NCBI GenBank assembly: GCA_001931875.2
Contig: MSJH02000672.1
Span: forward strand, 1 to 55,016
Source: Byssochlamys sp. IMV 00236
Taxonomy: Eukaryota; Ascomycota; Eurotiomycetes; Eurotiales; Thermoascaceae
DNA: 55,016 nucleotides
Direction: 5' to 3'
Numbering within the stretch: the stretch's first letter is position 1; each line of letters begins with the position of its first letter. Position numbers and translations under genes: made by a program. Below are positions 25,961 through 37,900 of the stretch, piece after piece. The notes beneath the pieces are model-generated. The model was not told where the DNA came from. It saw nothing but the letters and a program-made list of their open reading frames with translations, and made no database searches.

Positions 25961-28760
25961 AGCCTTCCAATCAGGATAGCGACTCACGGACCAACTGCGC
26001 GAAACGTGCCAACTCTATCCCATCCAGTAAGAGATCTAGATAGACGCTATGAGGTTGTGGTAGAGTACTCACTGGCGGTTCTGATGGGATGCGTGGGCAA
26101 ATGTCCCGCCGCAATACTGCTCGCGTGTCGTGAGGTCGATATACTGCAATTCTACCGTAACCTTCCTCGACCGCTATATAGTAATTGTCACAGCTGGCGG
26201 GCCTTGTTCCTTTTCCCATGTTAACCAGACGCGGCAACGACAGGAGTCTCGTGCACCTCCAGGCTCGATCCAGGCTGTAGCCCCTGAAACTCCTGCGAGG
26301 AATCGACGTTGCGGCGCCAACTAGAGTCGAGGGCACGAGCCAAACAGAACGCTGGGGAAGATCAGGGGTAACAACGGCGTCAAAGCTAACGGGAGTTCAC
26401 TAGCTATCCCTAGTTAACTCCCCGCGACTCAACCCGTTCCTGGGTCGACAGCTTGGCTGATTTTCCGATTGAGGGATGAGGGCAAGTGGCCATCCAGCCA
26501 TTCACACGGCAAACTCGGTGATCTGCTCAGGAGCGGTCTTGCATCTCCCGTCTGAGTGTGGGCGCTGTCAAGCGTGTTGTGTATTATTGCACGGGGCAGC
26601 GATCGGAGGGTTGCATCTGCCAGGCATCTTCGCGCCATCAACAACAGTCAGTGACGTGACTGAGGGAAAATAACAGCATTTGCAAAATAAACAACCACAT
26701 GAGACCTCAGCCAAAACGGTCAGTTAAGGCGGTAACTGGTCAGAACATGAGCAGCAACTGTTACTTAGAGAAATGGAGGTGGCGGTCAGCGGCAGAGCCG
26801 CGTGTATTTACAGCAGATACTCGGTACTTTAAGTAGATATATCTCCACTTGAGGGTCTGAGCGACACGAGACAGTCAAGAAGCACGGATACATAGAATAT
26901 GGACCATGGAGATTTCCGTTTTACAGTACAGACTACAGAGTACGGAGTACAGACAGGCATCATCATCGCAAGAGGCAGCAATTGAATTTCTCCGGTTGTT
27001 CGTGATCATCGTTGTCAGGTCCCGTGATGACTCGGTCCGTGGAAACGGTGGAAAGCCCTTTGAAGATCGATCTGGAGCGTAAAATTAGAAACGTCCATCG
27101 TTATATTATTACCGTCGTTATTACTATTCTTGCTCTGGAGATAGACTCATCCCTCTTTCCGGAGTGTTTAACCAACTATGTATGTAGTGTTGTCACCCAG
27201 TCTTTCGAGTACTTTCCATGTAAAAGCTGTCCAAAGAGGAAGTGTCTCTTTCTAAGTTGCTGCAGATGTCCAAGCTGCTGCCGGTTGACAGAGCCTCTGA
27301 TTTTCTCTAAAGTGCATAATTCTTGGGCAAGTTCACTTCCGCTGTGTCTCCATTCTTCTCTCTATCTCTTTCTATATGATTTATTGAACTTCGTCCTTCA
27401 GGCATGAATCCGCCCGCCAGATTTATGACCACGTGCGTTGTGATCGTTTATTTTGTTTTTGCCATCTCCGACGTCGGCGGTTTTCCGTCTCCTGGACTAT
27501 GGTACCCCAGGCCCACTTCCCCAGCAAACCACGGGCATCATACGAGAGATCGAGGGTAAGAATACGAGAGATAGTTAGCAATTGCACTGTGTGTAATAAT
27601 GTGTATAAAGTGGAAGCACAAAGACTGTAGCAGATCCATCGTTCCATGGAAAAGGCAGGGTCCATTCTGGCCATCACAGTACTCCTAGTAATTACCGTTC
27701 TTGTTCCGTTTTGTCTACTCCGTACCAAGGTTTGTCTAGAGTGACTATGTCAGACCGCTACATTATTATTAACTATCTCCTGCAACTTTCGGCGGAAGAA
27801 GCCAGCGATGATAATAATGTCCTCCACAAACAGCAACGAGAGCACACAAGTCCACACTCTCAGGCAAGATACTACTGCTGATCGGCGCGCCCTCAGCATT
27901 CTGTTGTTCTTCCATGTGGTATCTATCCCAGCGAGACTGCCAGCAATAGAGTTTCGTTTAGCTCACGTAGAGCTGTAGATCGTGTCTGGAGAAAAGAAAT
28001 ACCGCCGCAGTAGCGCTCTTCCGCAATGGTGATCCGGCATCCTGCCCTCGTGCACATACTAGTATTTGGCCAAACACGTCGTAAAGTGTAGGCTTTGACA
28101 GGTACATACATATAGCATACTAATACCTATTATTAGGTACGGTAGGAAAGCTGGAGTAGAAAAGGCATGGACAGGACTGGAGATGTAGCCGCTCTAGCGA
28201 GGGGGGATTATTGTTAGCCATCGAGAATCTCACAGGGTGCTCTGGGTCTTCTCATGAACAACGTATCATACCTATCCAAAGAAGGACACTGGGTCCATTA
28301 TTCAACCCCGCCGCCGCGGTTGGTCTGTTGTGGACATTGGCGCAAGAGCACAGGAGCGACGCTAAGAAAGCCCACTGCAATACGTTGACACCCGCCAGAG
28401 GCCAGAAGACAGCATCCGGTGATACGAAATCGACTAACGCGGGCTTAACTCCATAAACTCTAGGCTAGATGTGTTTGGATTTCAGGCGACAGGAATACCA
28501 TCAATGGCCGGGTGGAAGCTCGCGGAAGGCCCAGGGACAGGAGAACGGTTGAGCGGTTGAGCGGTGGTCCGTCCCGGTACAAAACGCTCGCTCTCCCCGC
28601 GTCCAAGTCCGAGTCCTGCTTCTTCCCTCACCACCATAACAGTCGGTTGTCTCCCCAGTTTCCAGTTCCTCGATATCGATTGTTTACCCCGGTCTCGGTC
28701 ACTTTATCTCTAAAGTGATCATTTAAAAACCGCCACCACGTTTTCCACACTCCTCAACTC

Positions 28761-28936
28761 GTAAGTAGCCCCACGCCCTTCCACGCGGCACAAGTGTGCT
28801 GTCTTGGTGTCGATAACGCGCCTCCTCCTGTCTGGCCATTGAGACCTGTGACCTCTTCGAGCCCACGGGAGGCCTATATCGGCTGCTTCTGCTGTCGTTC
28901 TCGAGACGTTCATCGGCTGACAATGACCTTTCCCAG
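28761..28936 (+). promoter_or_regulatory. Candidate 5'-UTR intron of INO1
   Basis: A consensus donor GTAAGT at 28761 follows the pyrimidine-rich promoter. An acceptor TTCCCAG ends at 28936, with GGCTGAC as a branch site about 20 nt upstream. No coding frame is needed across it, so it would be a leader intron about 130 nt before the start codon. It rests on signals only. Confidence 0.45.
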
Positions 28937-29066
28937 GCGGCACCACCCGTTCAACGGAAGCCGACGCTCAGCCGCTCGCGGAGGGGCATCGGATTTACCT
29001 TACACGCCCTAAACGAGAAAGCACGTCTACTAAATACACTTTCTCGATTGATTCGGACGTTGCACA

Positions 29067-30725
29067 ATGGCTCCCCATGCGAATGATGTGGCCAATGGCT
29101 CCGTGAACGGGTCGGGTAGCCCTCAAGTCTCTGCTCCTCTCTTTACTGTCGATTCTCCCAACGTGGTCTACAGCGATGATGAAATCAACACCAAGTACGC
29201 CTACCACACCACTGAGGTGGTTCGTGTCGACAACAAGTTCGTCGCAAAGCCTAAGACCGACACCTACCACTTCAAGGTCGACAGGAAGGTCGGAAAGGTG
29301 GGCATGATGCTCGTTGGTTGGGGTGGAAACAACGGATCCACCGTGACTGCGGGCATCATCGCCAACCGCCGTGGTCTGGCCTGGGATACTCGCGAGGGTA
29401 AGCGTGAGGCCAACTACTACGGCTCGGTCGTTATGGGCTCCACGGTCAAGCTTGGAACGGACCCTAAGTCCGGTGAGGAGATCAACATCCCTTTCCACGA
29501 CCTCCTTCCGATGGTGCACCCCAATGACCTGGTCGTGGGAGGTTGGGATATCAGCTCGCTGAACCTTGCCGACTCCATGGATCGTGCCAAGGTTCTCGAG
29601 CCGACCCTGAAGGATCTCGTGCGCAAAGAGATGGCCGAGATGAAGCCCTTGCCTAGCATCTACTACCCTGATTTCATCGCAGCCAATCAGGAGGCCCGTG
29701 CCGACAACGTTATCAACGGATCCAAGGCATCCTGGGACCATGTAGAACATCTCCGCAACGATATCCGGTGTGTAAATTCTCCCTGCACAAGCGCGAAGCC
29801 TTGCTAACATTAAGTGAACAGTGAGTTCAAGTCTAAGAACGGACTGGACAAGGTCATTGTTCTGTGGACCGCAAACACTGAGCGGTACGCGGATATCGTT
29901 CCTGGCGTGAATGACACCGCAGACAACTTGATCAATGCCATCAAGAGCGGCCATGAGGAAGTCTCTCCGTCAACCGTCTTCGCTGTTGCTTCCATCCTGG
30001 AGAATGTTCCTTTCATCAATGGCTCTCCCCAGAACACCTTCGTGCCCGGCGCCATTCAACTTGCGGAGAAGCACAACGCCTTCATCGGAGGCGATGACTT
30101 TAAGTCCGGTCAGACGAAGATGAAGTCTGCGCTAGTTGACTTCCTGATCAACGCTGGTATCAAACTTACCTCTATCGCCAGCTACAATCACCTGGGCAAC
30201 AATGATGGAATGAACCTTAGCTCTCAGAAGCAGTTCCGTTCGAAGGAGATTTCCAAGTCCAATGTGGTTGACGATATGGTCGCCGCTAACACTGTTCTTT
30301 ACAAGAAGGGAGAGCATCCTGACCACACCGTCGTCATCAAGTACATGCCTGCTGTCGGCGATAACAAGCGTGCTCTGGATGAATACTACGCCGAGATCTT
30401 CTTGGGGGGCCACCAGACTATCAGTATTTTCAACGTCTGCGAGGATTCTCTCCTGGCCTCTCCCCTGATTATCGACCTAGTCATCATTGCTGAGATGATG
30501 ACCCGTATCAGCTGGAATGCGGACAGCGAGGATTCCAAGGATTACAAGGGATTCCACAGTGTCTTGAGCATTCTCAGCTATATGCTCAAAGCCCCTCTGA
30601 CTCCTCCCGGGACCCCTGTTGTCAATGCCTTGGCTAAGCAGCGTAGCGCTCTCACCAACATCTTCCGTGCTTGCGTGGGCCTTCAGCCCGAGTCTGATAT
30701 GACTCTGGAGCACAAGCTGTTCTGA
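29067..30725 (+). CDS. INO1: myo-inositol-1-phosphate synthase
   Basis: Exons 29067-29767 and 29822-30725 give 534 aa, the usual fungal length. The 54-nt intron (29768-29821) has GTGTGT, a CTAAC branch and ACAG, and joins NDI-R-EFKSKNG. The enzyme converts D-glucose 6-phosphate to 1D-myo-inositol 3-phosphate using NAD+. This is the first committed step towards inositol, phosphatidylinositol and inositol phosphates, in the cytosol. Diagnostic motifs are GWGGNNGST (NAD binding, about 84-92), [41 protein letters not shown] and [16 protein letters not shown]. The ATG sits in a good context (CACAATGGC). In yeast the gene is repressed by inositol; I found no exact match to the yeast inositol element upstream. 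Confidence 0.98.
29768..29821 (+). other. INO1 intron
   Basis: 54 nt, GTGTGT donor, TTGCTAACA branch, ACAG acceptor; phase 2. Confidence 0.95.
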
Positions 30726-31099
30726 GCCCGTTACATGCTGATAGCTAGCGTAGTGACTCGATTCTCATAATCGAGCTGTTCACTTCTTGCGGGCTCTCTC
30801 TCGGGCTCTCAAAAAGCAGTGTCCCCCTGCATCTACGACGCCCGTCGTAGAAGGTGGTCTTCTCTCTAGTACAACTATAGGTACAGGTCCTTAGTCGCTC
30901 TTTTGAATTCAAAGGCAGTACCCTATACATATTGCAAATTCCTGTGCCACAGTAGAACTGAGAATATCCGTAATCCGCCACGTGACCCTGCCTCCGCTCA
31001 TGGTCCGGATCTCACATCGTAACTAGTCATCCCACATATCTTCAGTCACATCTGAAGTCTGTATGCTTGCCTCATCTATCAACTCAAAACGACACGACG
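30726..31099. other. Short intergenic region after INO1
   Basis: 374 nt holding the INO1 3' end and the OB-fold gene's promoter. Nothing else is recognisable. Confidence 0.5.
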
Positions 31100-33020
31100 A
31101 TGGGCCCTGGAGCCACAATTGAACGCTATTTCACACGGGAGAGGAAGCTGGGTTGCAGCACTCCAAATGTGATCAGTGTTGAGGAATGTCCCGGAGATGA
31201 TGGAGAAGTTACCAACGCTGTTAATGCATGGCAATCACGTCACGAGTACAAAGACTCGTTGATTGGAAACCTCGATCCAGGGCCCACGAAGGTGAAGATA
31301 ACCGTTAGAGTGATCAGTATCTACGATGTGTGTGCTTCTCCCCAAAATCAGCGTGCTGCTAAGGGCTACTTCAAGATTCTCGCCAAGGACAATACCGGAT
31401 GCATCCTAGTATGATTGCCATCTCTACTGACCTTAACAGGGCCTTCATTAATATTGGCCCCAGATCAACCTATGGTATATAAATGCGGAGTATAGGATCG
31501 GAATCGGCTCGCTTTTGACGATCTGGGCCCCTCATGTGTCCCCAAAGACAACGAAAGTTCAAGACAATCCTGCAAGGCTCACAACTAGTTTATTTCCCGA
31601 GCGCGAATCCGCTTGCCATGTGACGGTACACCCAGATACATTACTACCGAAAGCTTGCAGGGTACCGGTGGGATACAGAGAAGGCCATTCACCCTCCGGG
31701 CTCGTCTCATTAGGAGAGTTACGAGAGTCGGCCAGAAGTGGGCAAGGACCGAGCGTTCTGGTCCTGGTTAAGGTCGTCGGGAATATCACGAGCGGTACGT
31801 CTGTGAATGCCTCGTGATAGATTACGACCTAATGCACTTCCTGCAAAGTTACAAATTCCAGAGGACAAACGACGGAGAAGGTCGATATAGGAGTCTGTGA
31901 CGAATCGGGCGAAGCAATCTTAACGCTCTATGGCATGATGATGCTGTCTTCCAGGAAGTGGACACCATTCTCCACGGTACTCCTTGTGTCTGGGGCTAGA
32001 TGGAAACCTACTTCACGGCTTTCTACGACGGCAGCAACCACTATAGAAGTAGATCCTGACATACTCGAGGCACAATGGCTTCGCAAGTCACTTCGAAGAT
32101 TATCGAAGTTCGTCAACCAACAATACACCGAAGATGGTATTGCTATTGCACCCTCACGCACAGTAAGAGGCTAACGTTCATTTTGAGTCTTCGACATTAA
32201 GACGTTTGAATCCGCTGTGGTTAAATTAAGATTTACCTTAGCCGATCTCGACGAGTCGTGAGTACTTGATCCTCTGGGTTAGCCACTTGTACGCTGACGA
32301 TCGAGCCCTCTCGCTCTTTTAGCATTCGGGCCCAGCCTCATGGTGACACTACAAGTTCCATTTACGTATCGTACTCTAACGTGGAACTAGAGACTTATAC
32401 GGGCTATATGAATCTTATGATAACCGCCGTAAACCTTGTTTCTCTTTACAAGCGTCGAAGGCTATACAACACGGGATGGTCTGTTGTAGCTCTCCCATGG
32501 TTACATATTGTGTCTAATCCAAACGCAGCTGTAATATGCCGCTATTTTCAAACTTTCCTACCGCAGCCTGCGGTCAGTGTGGGAAATCTCTGAAGCTCTC
32601 GTTGAATCTACAAGTAGTAAGCCAGAGTCTCCCTGAATGAATGGATTCAACCAGACAGTGCATTTTTAGAAAATCTGACTCTTATCTCTGATCCTCCAGA
32701 TTGGAGCTTTAACCGACGAAACTGGTAACATCTCTAGTTCATATCCATTGTCATATAACATCAATGAAAGATACCAGTCATTTCACAGCATCTCTGGTTC
32801 AAAAAATCTCGCTTTTTCACCGATTCTCTGGTCCCGCGAAGCATGGCGTGCTCTCCTAGGTGTCGAACCCGACAAGCTTCTCGCAGACATGGAGTCCCCA
32901 GAAGAGGAAATTAGATTTCTCACACTCATACAATCTCATCTACTCTTTCTAAGGATGACTATCATCTTTAAATGGTCGGATCGGTATGGAAAGCTTCTTG
33001 TCTGCCGCGTTGTGCCTTGA
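31100..33020 (+). CDS. OB-fold single-strand nucleic-acid-binding protein, RPA70/MEIOB-like (possibly decaying)
   Basis: Exons: 31100-31408, 31464-31794, 31849-32162, 32202-32257, 32323-32613, 32700-33020. Splicing restores one long protein. The first OB fold runs NLDPGPTKVKITVRV ... DNTGCIL/INLWYI ... IGSLLTIWAPHVS. A second begins TTEKVDIGVCDESGEAILTLYG. Next come TFESAVVKLRFTLADLDES and ETYTGYMNLMITAVNLVSLYKRRRLY. A CGQC zinc-ribbon half with GALTDETGNIS and IQSHLLFLRMTIIFKWSDRYGKL recalls the C-terminal OB domain of RPA70. Such proteins bind single-stranded DNA in replication, repair or meiosis; the role here is inference. Odd points: one intron would be only 39 nt (32163-32201). Within exon 5 the frame changes between about 32497 and 32530 with no normal intron to explain it. 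Either an unusual intron or a frameshift (pseudogene) is present. Confidence 0.65.
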
Positions 33021-33728
33021 TAGTATATGCACATCCGTGGCAATAAACTATGATACGAATTACGGACGTTCTGTATCTAGAGGCCAGAGCATACAAGTAT
33101 ACTGCAAGCTCACTCGACTCTACAACGCAATATGTGATATGTGATATGTATTAGCGCTCCAGAATTATGTGTCGGAATACTAATCCTATATATCAATACA
33201 TTCATTCCCCTTCAGAGGATCGTGTAACGTAGCTACGGTGCCAACTATACTAATGACAGCTCCCTTCGAGAATCTTTTGCCTCCCATGGACATAGCGAAT
33301 GGGGTCACACGGATACGTCCCACTGACGTCTGCAAGTGCAAGAGAAAGTCTGCCACCGGTTACCCTTCAGGGGCAAAGGCTATACGCTAAGGAAATAAGG
33401 TAAAGTAAGAAGATTTGACCTGGGGTACAACAATGTATATTACAAAGTTTAACACATCACAGAACATTTTGGATATGAAGTTACTGTCGAAGACGACAGT
33501 GTTTTATGATATGATTGATTCAAAGGCCGAAGCCCAAACTATGTACTTAAGCCCATGGATTATTATAATACAATATGTCCTTTCGTGAAAGGGGGAAATA
33601 CCGTCCGCGCTGTGCCGTCAAGGGTATTGTCGAATCGAAGTAAAGAAAAGAACTCCTGCTGTAAGCCATCCAATAACCATCAATCGCGCCCATCCTCTTC
33701 CACGACACCCGATCCGCAACCCCTCAGC
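33021..33728. other. Intergenic region between convergent genes
   Basis: About 700 nt holding the two 3' ends. There is a short imperfect tandem repeat (TATGTGA) near 33130-33150. No gene is recognisable. Confidence 0.5.
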
Positions 33729-34934
33729 TTAGTCCTTGGCTGGTTTCTGCGCTATGATACGATAACTCGTGGTAGCCAGTCGCATGTTATCCATCTTGAT
33801 GAACGCCAGCCCATCCAAGCAGAAACGGTTAATCAACGTCTTGAAATGGTGTGGAATGAGATGCAGTTTTACAAGACCGAGAATGAGCTGACGCATTGCT
33901 CGGAAGTAGCCGTCAACAGTATCGATCAGCGGTGCTTGCAGGCCATCAATACTGGCGTTATCAGACTTCAGCACCTCGAAGCCAGCGTCTCTTAGGGCTT
34001 TCTCCAAGCTCTCGGGAGTAGGGGTCCCCACCGCGCCGATTAGCGGCTTCACACGGCGCATGAGCTCGGCATGTTCGGGATTCTGGGGATCATACGCTGG
34101 CAAGCTGACCCAATCAAGCAAGGAGATCTTTGCGCCGGGCTTGACCACGCGGAAGACCTCGCGGAAGAGGGCGGGAATGTCCTTGCATAAACTAAGGGCT
34201 TGGATCTGGTAGAAGGCGTCGAAACTCTCGTCCTGGAAGGGGAGCGGCAGGTTGTTGAAATCTTGGACGACGAAGTTATTAGGAATGCCGCGCTCCTCGT
34301 TGAAACTCTGTGCCTGGGCGATCTGATTAGGGTCGATATTCAATCCAGTAACGTGGGCTCCCGAATAGCGTGCCATGTGCGCTGCCACACGGCCACGACC
34401 GCAACCTAGATCCAATACCCTGTCGCCGGGTTTCAAGCCGATATCTTGAGCTATGGACTCCTCATACAGCAATTGGTTCTCGAGCACTGTCGCTTTCCGG
34501 CTCATCCAAGGTGGGATATACATCTTTTCGACATCGCCCAGGGCGCAGAGATGATTGAGGACCCCATAGTACGCCTTGAGGCAGTCCCCGACCTTTTCCT
34601 GATAATCATTCCCCAGAACCTCGATCATCTGTTTTTCGTCTGACCAGTCTAGATTGTAGATGACGTAGGATGCCATGAAGTCATCCACTTGCTTCGGCGT
34701 CAGCCCCTGTAGATATCTGAAGGCGGACCAGAATGTTTTCCACCGCTTGGAGGCCGCCGAGTTCTTTAGGTCCGCCTTGCCATGTCGCGCACGAGGTAAG
34801 TCTGTCGCGAACTTCTGCTTTTCATTCGCAACATCGTCTAGCGAACTATTACTCTCGGAGCTCCGCCCAAGTTGGCGTGTGGCCGGGAGTGTCTGGGATG
34901 CCATGCGGGCGAGAGCTGGGGGCGAAGAAGCCAA
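33729..34934 (-). CDS. Sterol C24-methyltransferase-like SAM-dependent methyltransferase (Erg6 paralogue)
   Basis: Single-exon 401-aa protein. The SAM site is RVLDLGCGRGRVAAHMA (about 169-185), with HVTGLNIDPNQIAQA, VQDFNNLPLPFQDESFDA and EVFRVVKPGAKISLLDW completing the class I fold. A C-terminal domain of the sterol-methyltransferase type follows (PTPESLEKALRDAGFEV, HHFKTLINRF). Overall layout resembles Erg6, but hallmark sterol-substrate motifs are changed. YEYGWG is replaced by YNLDWSDEKQ, and the IEATxHAP segment by IQALSLCKD. The first 65 residues are low-complexity. It may act on a different sterol, a triterpene or another lipid. No other biosynthetic gene adjoins. Confidence 0.8.
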   Translation of the reverse strand: MASSPPALARMASQTLPATRQLGRSSESNSSLDDVANEKQKFATDLPRARHGKADLKNSAASKRWKTFWSAFRYLQGLTPKQVDDFMASYVIYNLDWSDEKQMIEVLGNDYQEKVGDCLKAYYGVLNHLCALGDVEKMYIPPWMSRKATVLENQLLYEESIAQDIGLKPGDRVLDLGCGRGRVAAHMARYSGAHVTGLNIDPNQIAQAQSFNEERGIPNNFVVQDFNNLPLPFQDESFDAFYQIQALSLCKDIPALFREVFRVVKPGAKISLLDWVSLPAYDPQNPEHAELMRRVKPLIGAVGTPTPESLEKALRDAGFEVLKSDNASIDGLQAPLIDTVDGYFRAMRQLILGLVKLHLIPHHFKTLINRFCLDGLAFIKMDNMRLATTSYRIIAQKPAKD

Positions 34935-37900
34935 CGGTGCTTGCGTGTGAGATTGGGAGCTGAACCCATTAGATACAAGCAGCGACTAGAGGAGGGGGCC
35001 CGGTGTCCCATTTATAAGCATGATCGGAGATATCTGGATCCTGTCAGGAATTTCGCGGAGGGCGCCTCTTTGGCTGTGGCCCGCTGACTAACGTCGTTAT
35101 TATTCACCAGTTCGCCTTCTAGTTTTACTCTAGATCAGCTCGATCGCGAGCCACTGATTCTGCTTATGGATACGACCTGGACGGGGCTTTTTCCACAGAA
35201 GCTACACCCTGGACGGCAGCGGACGGGATAGTCAGGATGGAATCCCAAGTTGCTACTGGTAGAACACGATTACTCAATGCGGAGACCGGATGACCCGGGC
35301 TTGGCAGGGCCGGGCCGATCAGTACAAGTGATTTTCTTTTTTTCTCTTCTTTTTTTTTTTTTTTTTTTTGAAGGATTTGCGGAATGTCGCCGCTATAGAG
35401 TATAGCTGGTTTAGTGTGAGTCTGTAAGGAAGTGAAGCAAATCCGGCGCCATGCCCGGGCCGCTGAGGATGCCGATGCGCCGAATTTCGATCGATCCGGA
35501 TAAAAACTTGGTTTCCCTTGCCTTGTGCAGGGTTGGGGCTACATTATTATGATTTGTCATTTTCAATAGCGAGAGGAAGTAATTTAACTATCTATCTATT
35601 CACAATTGGGGGCGGACGAGGTCTGACATGAGCCTTTGTCAGGCATGGTTTTTCAGTCTTATTATTATATTATTACTCCGTATTCTCCGTTGTTTGTTCT
35701 CTTACTTATGTCTCGTGGTGCTGATCTGCTGATCTTAATCTTCGACAAGGACCGCTTAAGCTACCTAGATCATGCAGCTATGTATCACGGTGAGGTCTTT
35801 GAGACCCTAGTTGGATTGGGTGCGGGGAAGTTCATTCCACGCACCGAGTGAAATGAAGAAACGGTGAGAGCTGTTCCCATCAAAATACAACGTAAAATGG
35901 GTCTGGAATGCACCATTGTGGATGCAACTATAAATATGGGCGTACTTATCCTTGTACAGTCGATAATCTAGCCAGTCATCGTGCTCGGCTATTGACCTCA
36001 AAGCGTGTCGTTGAGATTATACGGAGTATAGACTATGATGTCAAAAGAGTCAGCTGAGAACGGACAGCTTAGTCCCTCTCTTTCCAACTAGGTGCATATA
36101 AAGTGATACCATACCAAAGTCGACTGTCAAAGCTCCTGCATCCATCTTATGATCTTATATCCGGGTGAGGTCATGGCATTATTGACTCTCCGGAAGTCAC
36201 TTGGGACTCTCAACGGTTATATATTTACGCTGCGCTACCCCGGAACTAGGTAGTTATGCGTTCCTTTTGATCCCAACAAAGTGTGACAAGACAGCTTTTA
36301 TAGGGGCGCGATCTGGTCGACCTACACTCTTCGATCTAGTCTACTGTATATCTACGCTGGTGCTATTATCAACAGTTCAGTTTGTCTTCTGTCGAGACGT
36401 ACTATTGGGTCGACGTGTGAGTTAAGAACTATATGAAGTTTTGAGTTTTGAGATGTCTCAGGAAGCTCACATTTCTCGCCATCTTTATCGTTTTTAAGGT
36501 TATTGTTAGAGGCATGCCGTATGTTGTCTACAGTACAAGCCTGGATTGCGCTTCGATCACAATCACTCTATCTACAACTATTGGGATGTAGAGTATAACA
36601 TAACATACCATAGCATACCCATAGTGTTCAATAATAATGAGTCGTCGACAACGAAGCCACGACGGACCGAGTTTCCGAACCTGGCGGATCTTAGCGACCG
36701 AGAGAGGCGAGACTGCGAGAGGCGTTTTTTTGCTGCTTTGCCGATCGCCGAATCCGTCATCTGGAAAATGTTCCGAGCTGCCGGGGCAACAGTCCGCTAA
36801 GTAATCGCGACTTAACTTGGGATCGGATTTTGCCTCTATGACTCGAGTAACAGTCGGATCGTTTGCCCCCGGTTGAAGCCAAAGGGAATCATGCGATGTT
36901 ACGGTGCAATTTTGTAGACTTCTGAGTCGGCTTTCAAGTCAGGGTATTCGGGAAATCTCGATAGCCACGGGGTGGAACACGGTACGGGGCAAGTAGATTG
37001 AGATTGAAAAGAGACCCCCTATAACTAAACGGCCGTTAACATACCGCGTGAAACTCTATTGGCCGAGCTAGGGTGCGCTTCGATGAAGAAGGGAAGTATA
37101 TCCGCGCTTACCAGCTGCAGGATAAATACGTGTGGCATTATTTTCAGAGCTCCATGCCGATACTGTAGAACTAATCCAGTAGAAAAGGAAAGAGAAGACT
37201 CTCTGGGATATTATTGCTTCGAGACAGAGTCGCATGAAATATGGTCGAGATGTTCTGGTTTCAAGGACACTAATTTTTGTCAGCGTTCTTCGGTATTTAG
37301 GCTATTAACCTGCGTGGAGTACGGAGTAACATATAATTTCAAGACGAACCATTGTGGACCATAAAGACCCATCGTCCGCTGAAGTTGCTGTTCGGGCCTC
37401 GGCTTTCTCTCCGGTAAATCTGTTCCTATGCTTTGCTCGAATATATATCGTCCATGTCATAATAATGTCCCAGGTACCGTACAGTACTAGTCGACAAATG
37501 AATGAGATTAAAGAGAACCGGGGGCCCTTTCCTTACTCCTTTGAAGTTTGCAGCCACTTCTCAGTAGACGAAGTGAGAAAATAATGAATACCGAAGAGGC
37601 TTTCCCCACTGTTAGTTATCTTATGCTGTAACACAAATATACCTTCTTAGTACCAGAAGTTCCTCTATGTTTTCTGTGTGACCTGAAGTTCTTCTCTCCA
37701 ACGCTTATTATACTACTGAGTCTATCCTAGCTCGAGTATCGTCTCGATAATAACCTCCTGCTGCTCGATTATATAATTCTATATTCATCTTGTTTTATGT
37801 CGTACAAATGAGATGTTAACCGTTTGAAGGGTTCACCTAATGATATCCCCTTCCTCATATCCCATTTTCCGGTAGCGTCGATGCTCTCTCCATAGCATTG

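Larger units (their letters stand above)
25604..29066. other. Long gene-free region between divergent LIM and INO1 genes
   Basis: About 3.4 kb. 25604-26690 is GC-rich and probably the LIM gene's leader and promoter. It has a minus-strand frame of 121 codons (25971-26336) without motifs. 25931-25960 is a 12-bp tandem repeat (GATAATGGGTCT, 2.5 copies). TACGGAGTA occurs at 26941 and TACTCCGTA at 27716. A palindromic CACGTG lies at 27430. From about 28560 the plus strand is pyrimidine-rich, as in strong fungal promoters, leading into the INO1 leader. Confidence 0.55.

Noticed and set aside
25971..26336. Minus-strand frame of 121 codons upstream of the LIM gene
   Set aside because: Arg/Leu/Pro-rich translation of GC-rich leader DNA without recognisable motifs; could be a uORF but not a supported protein gene.
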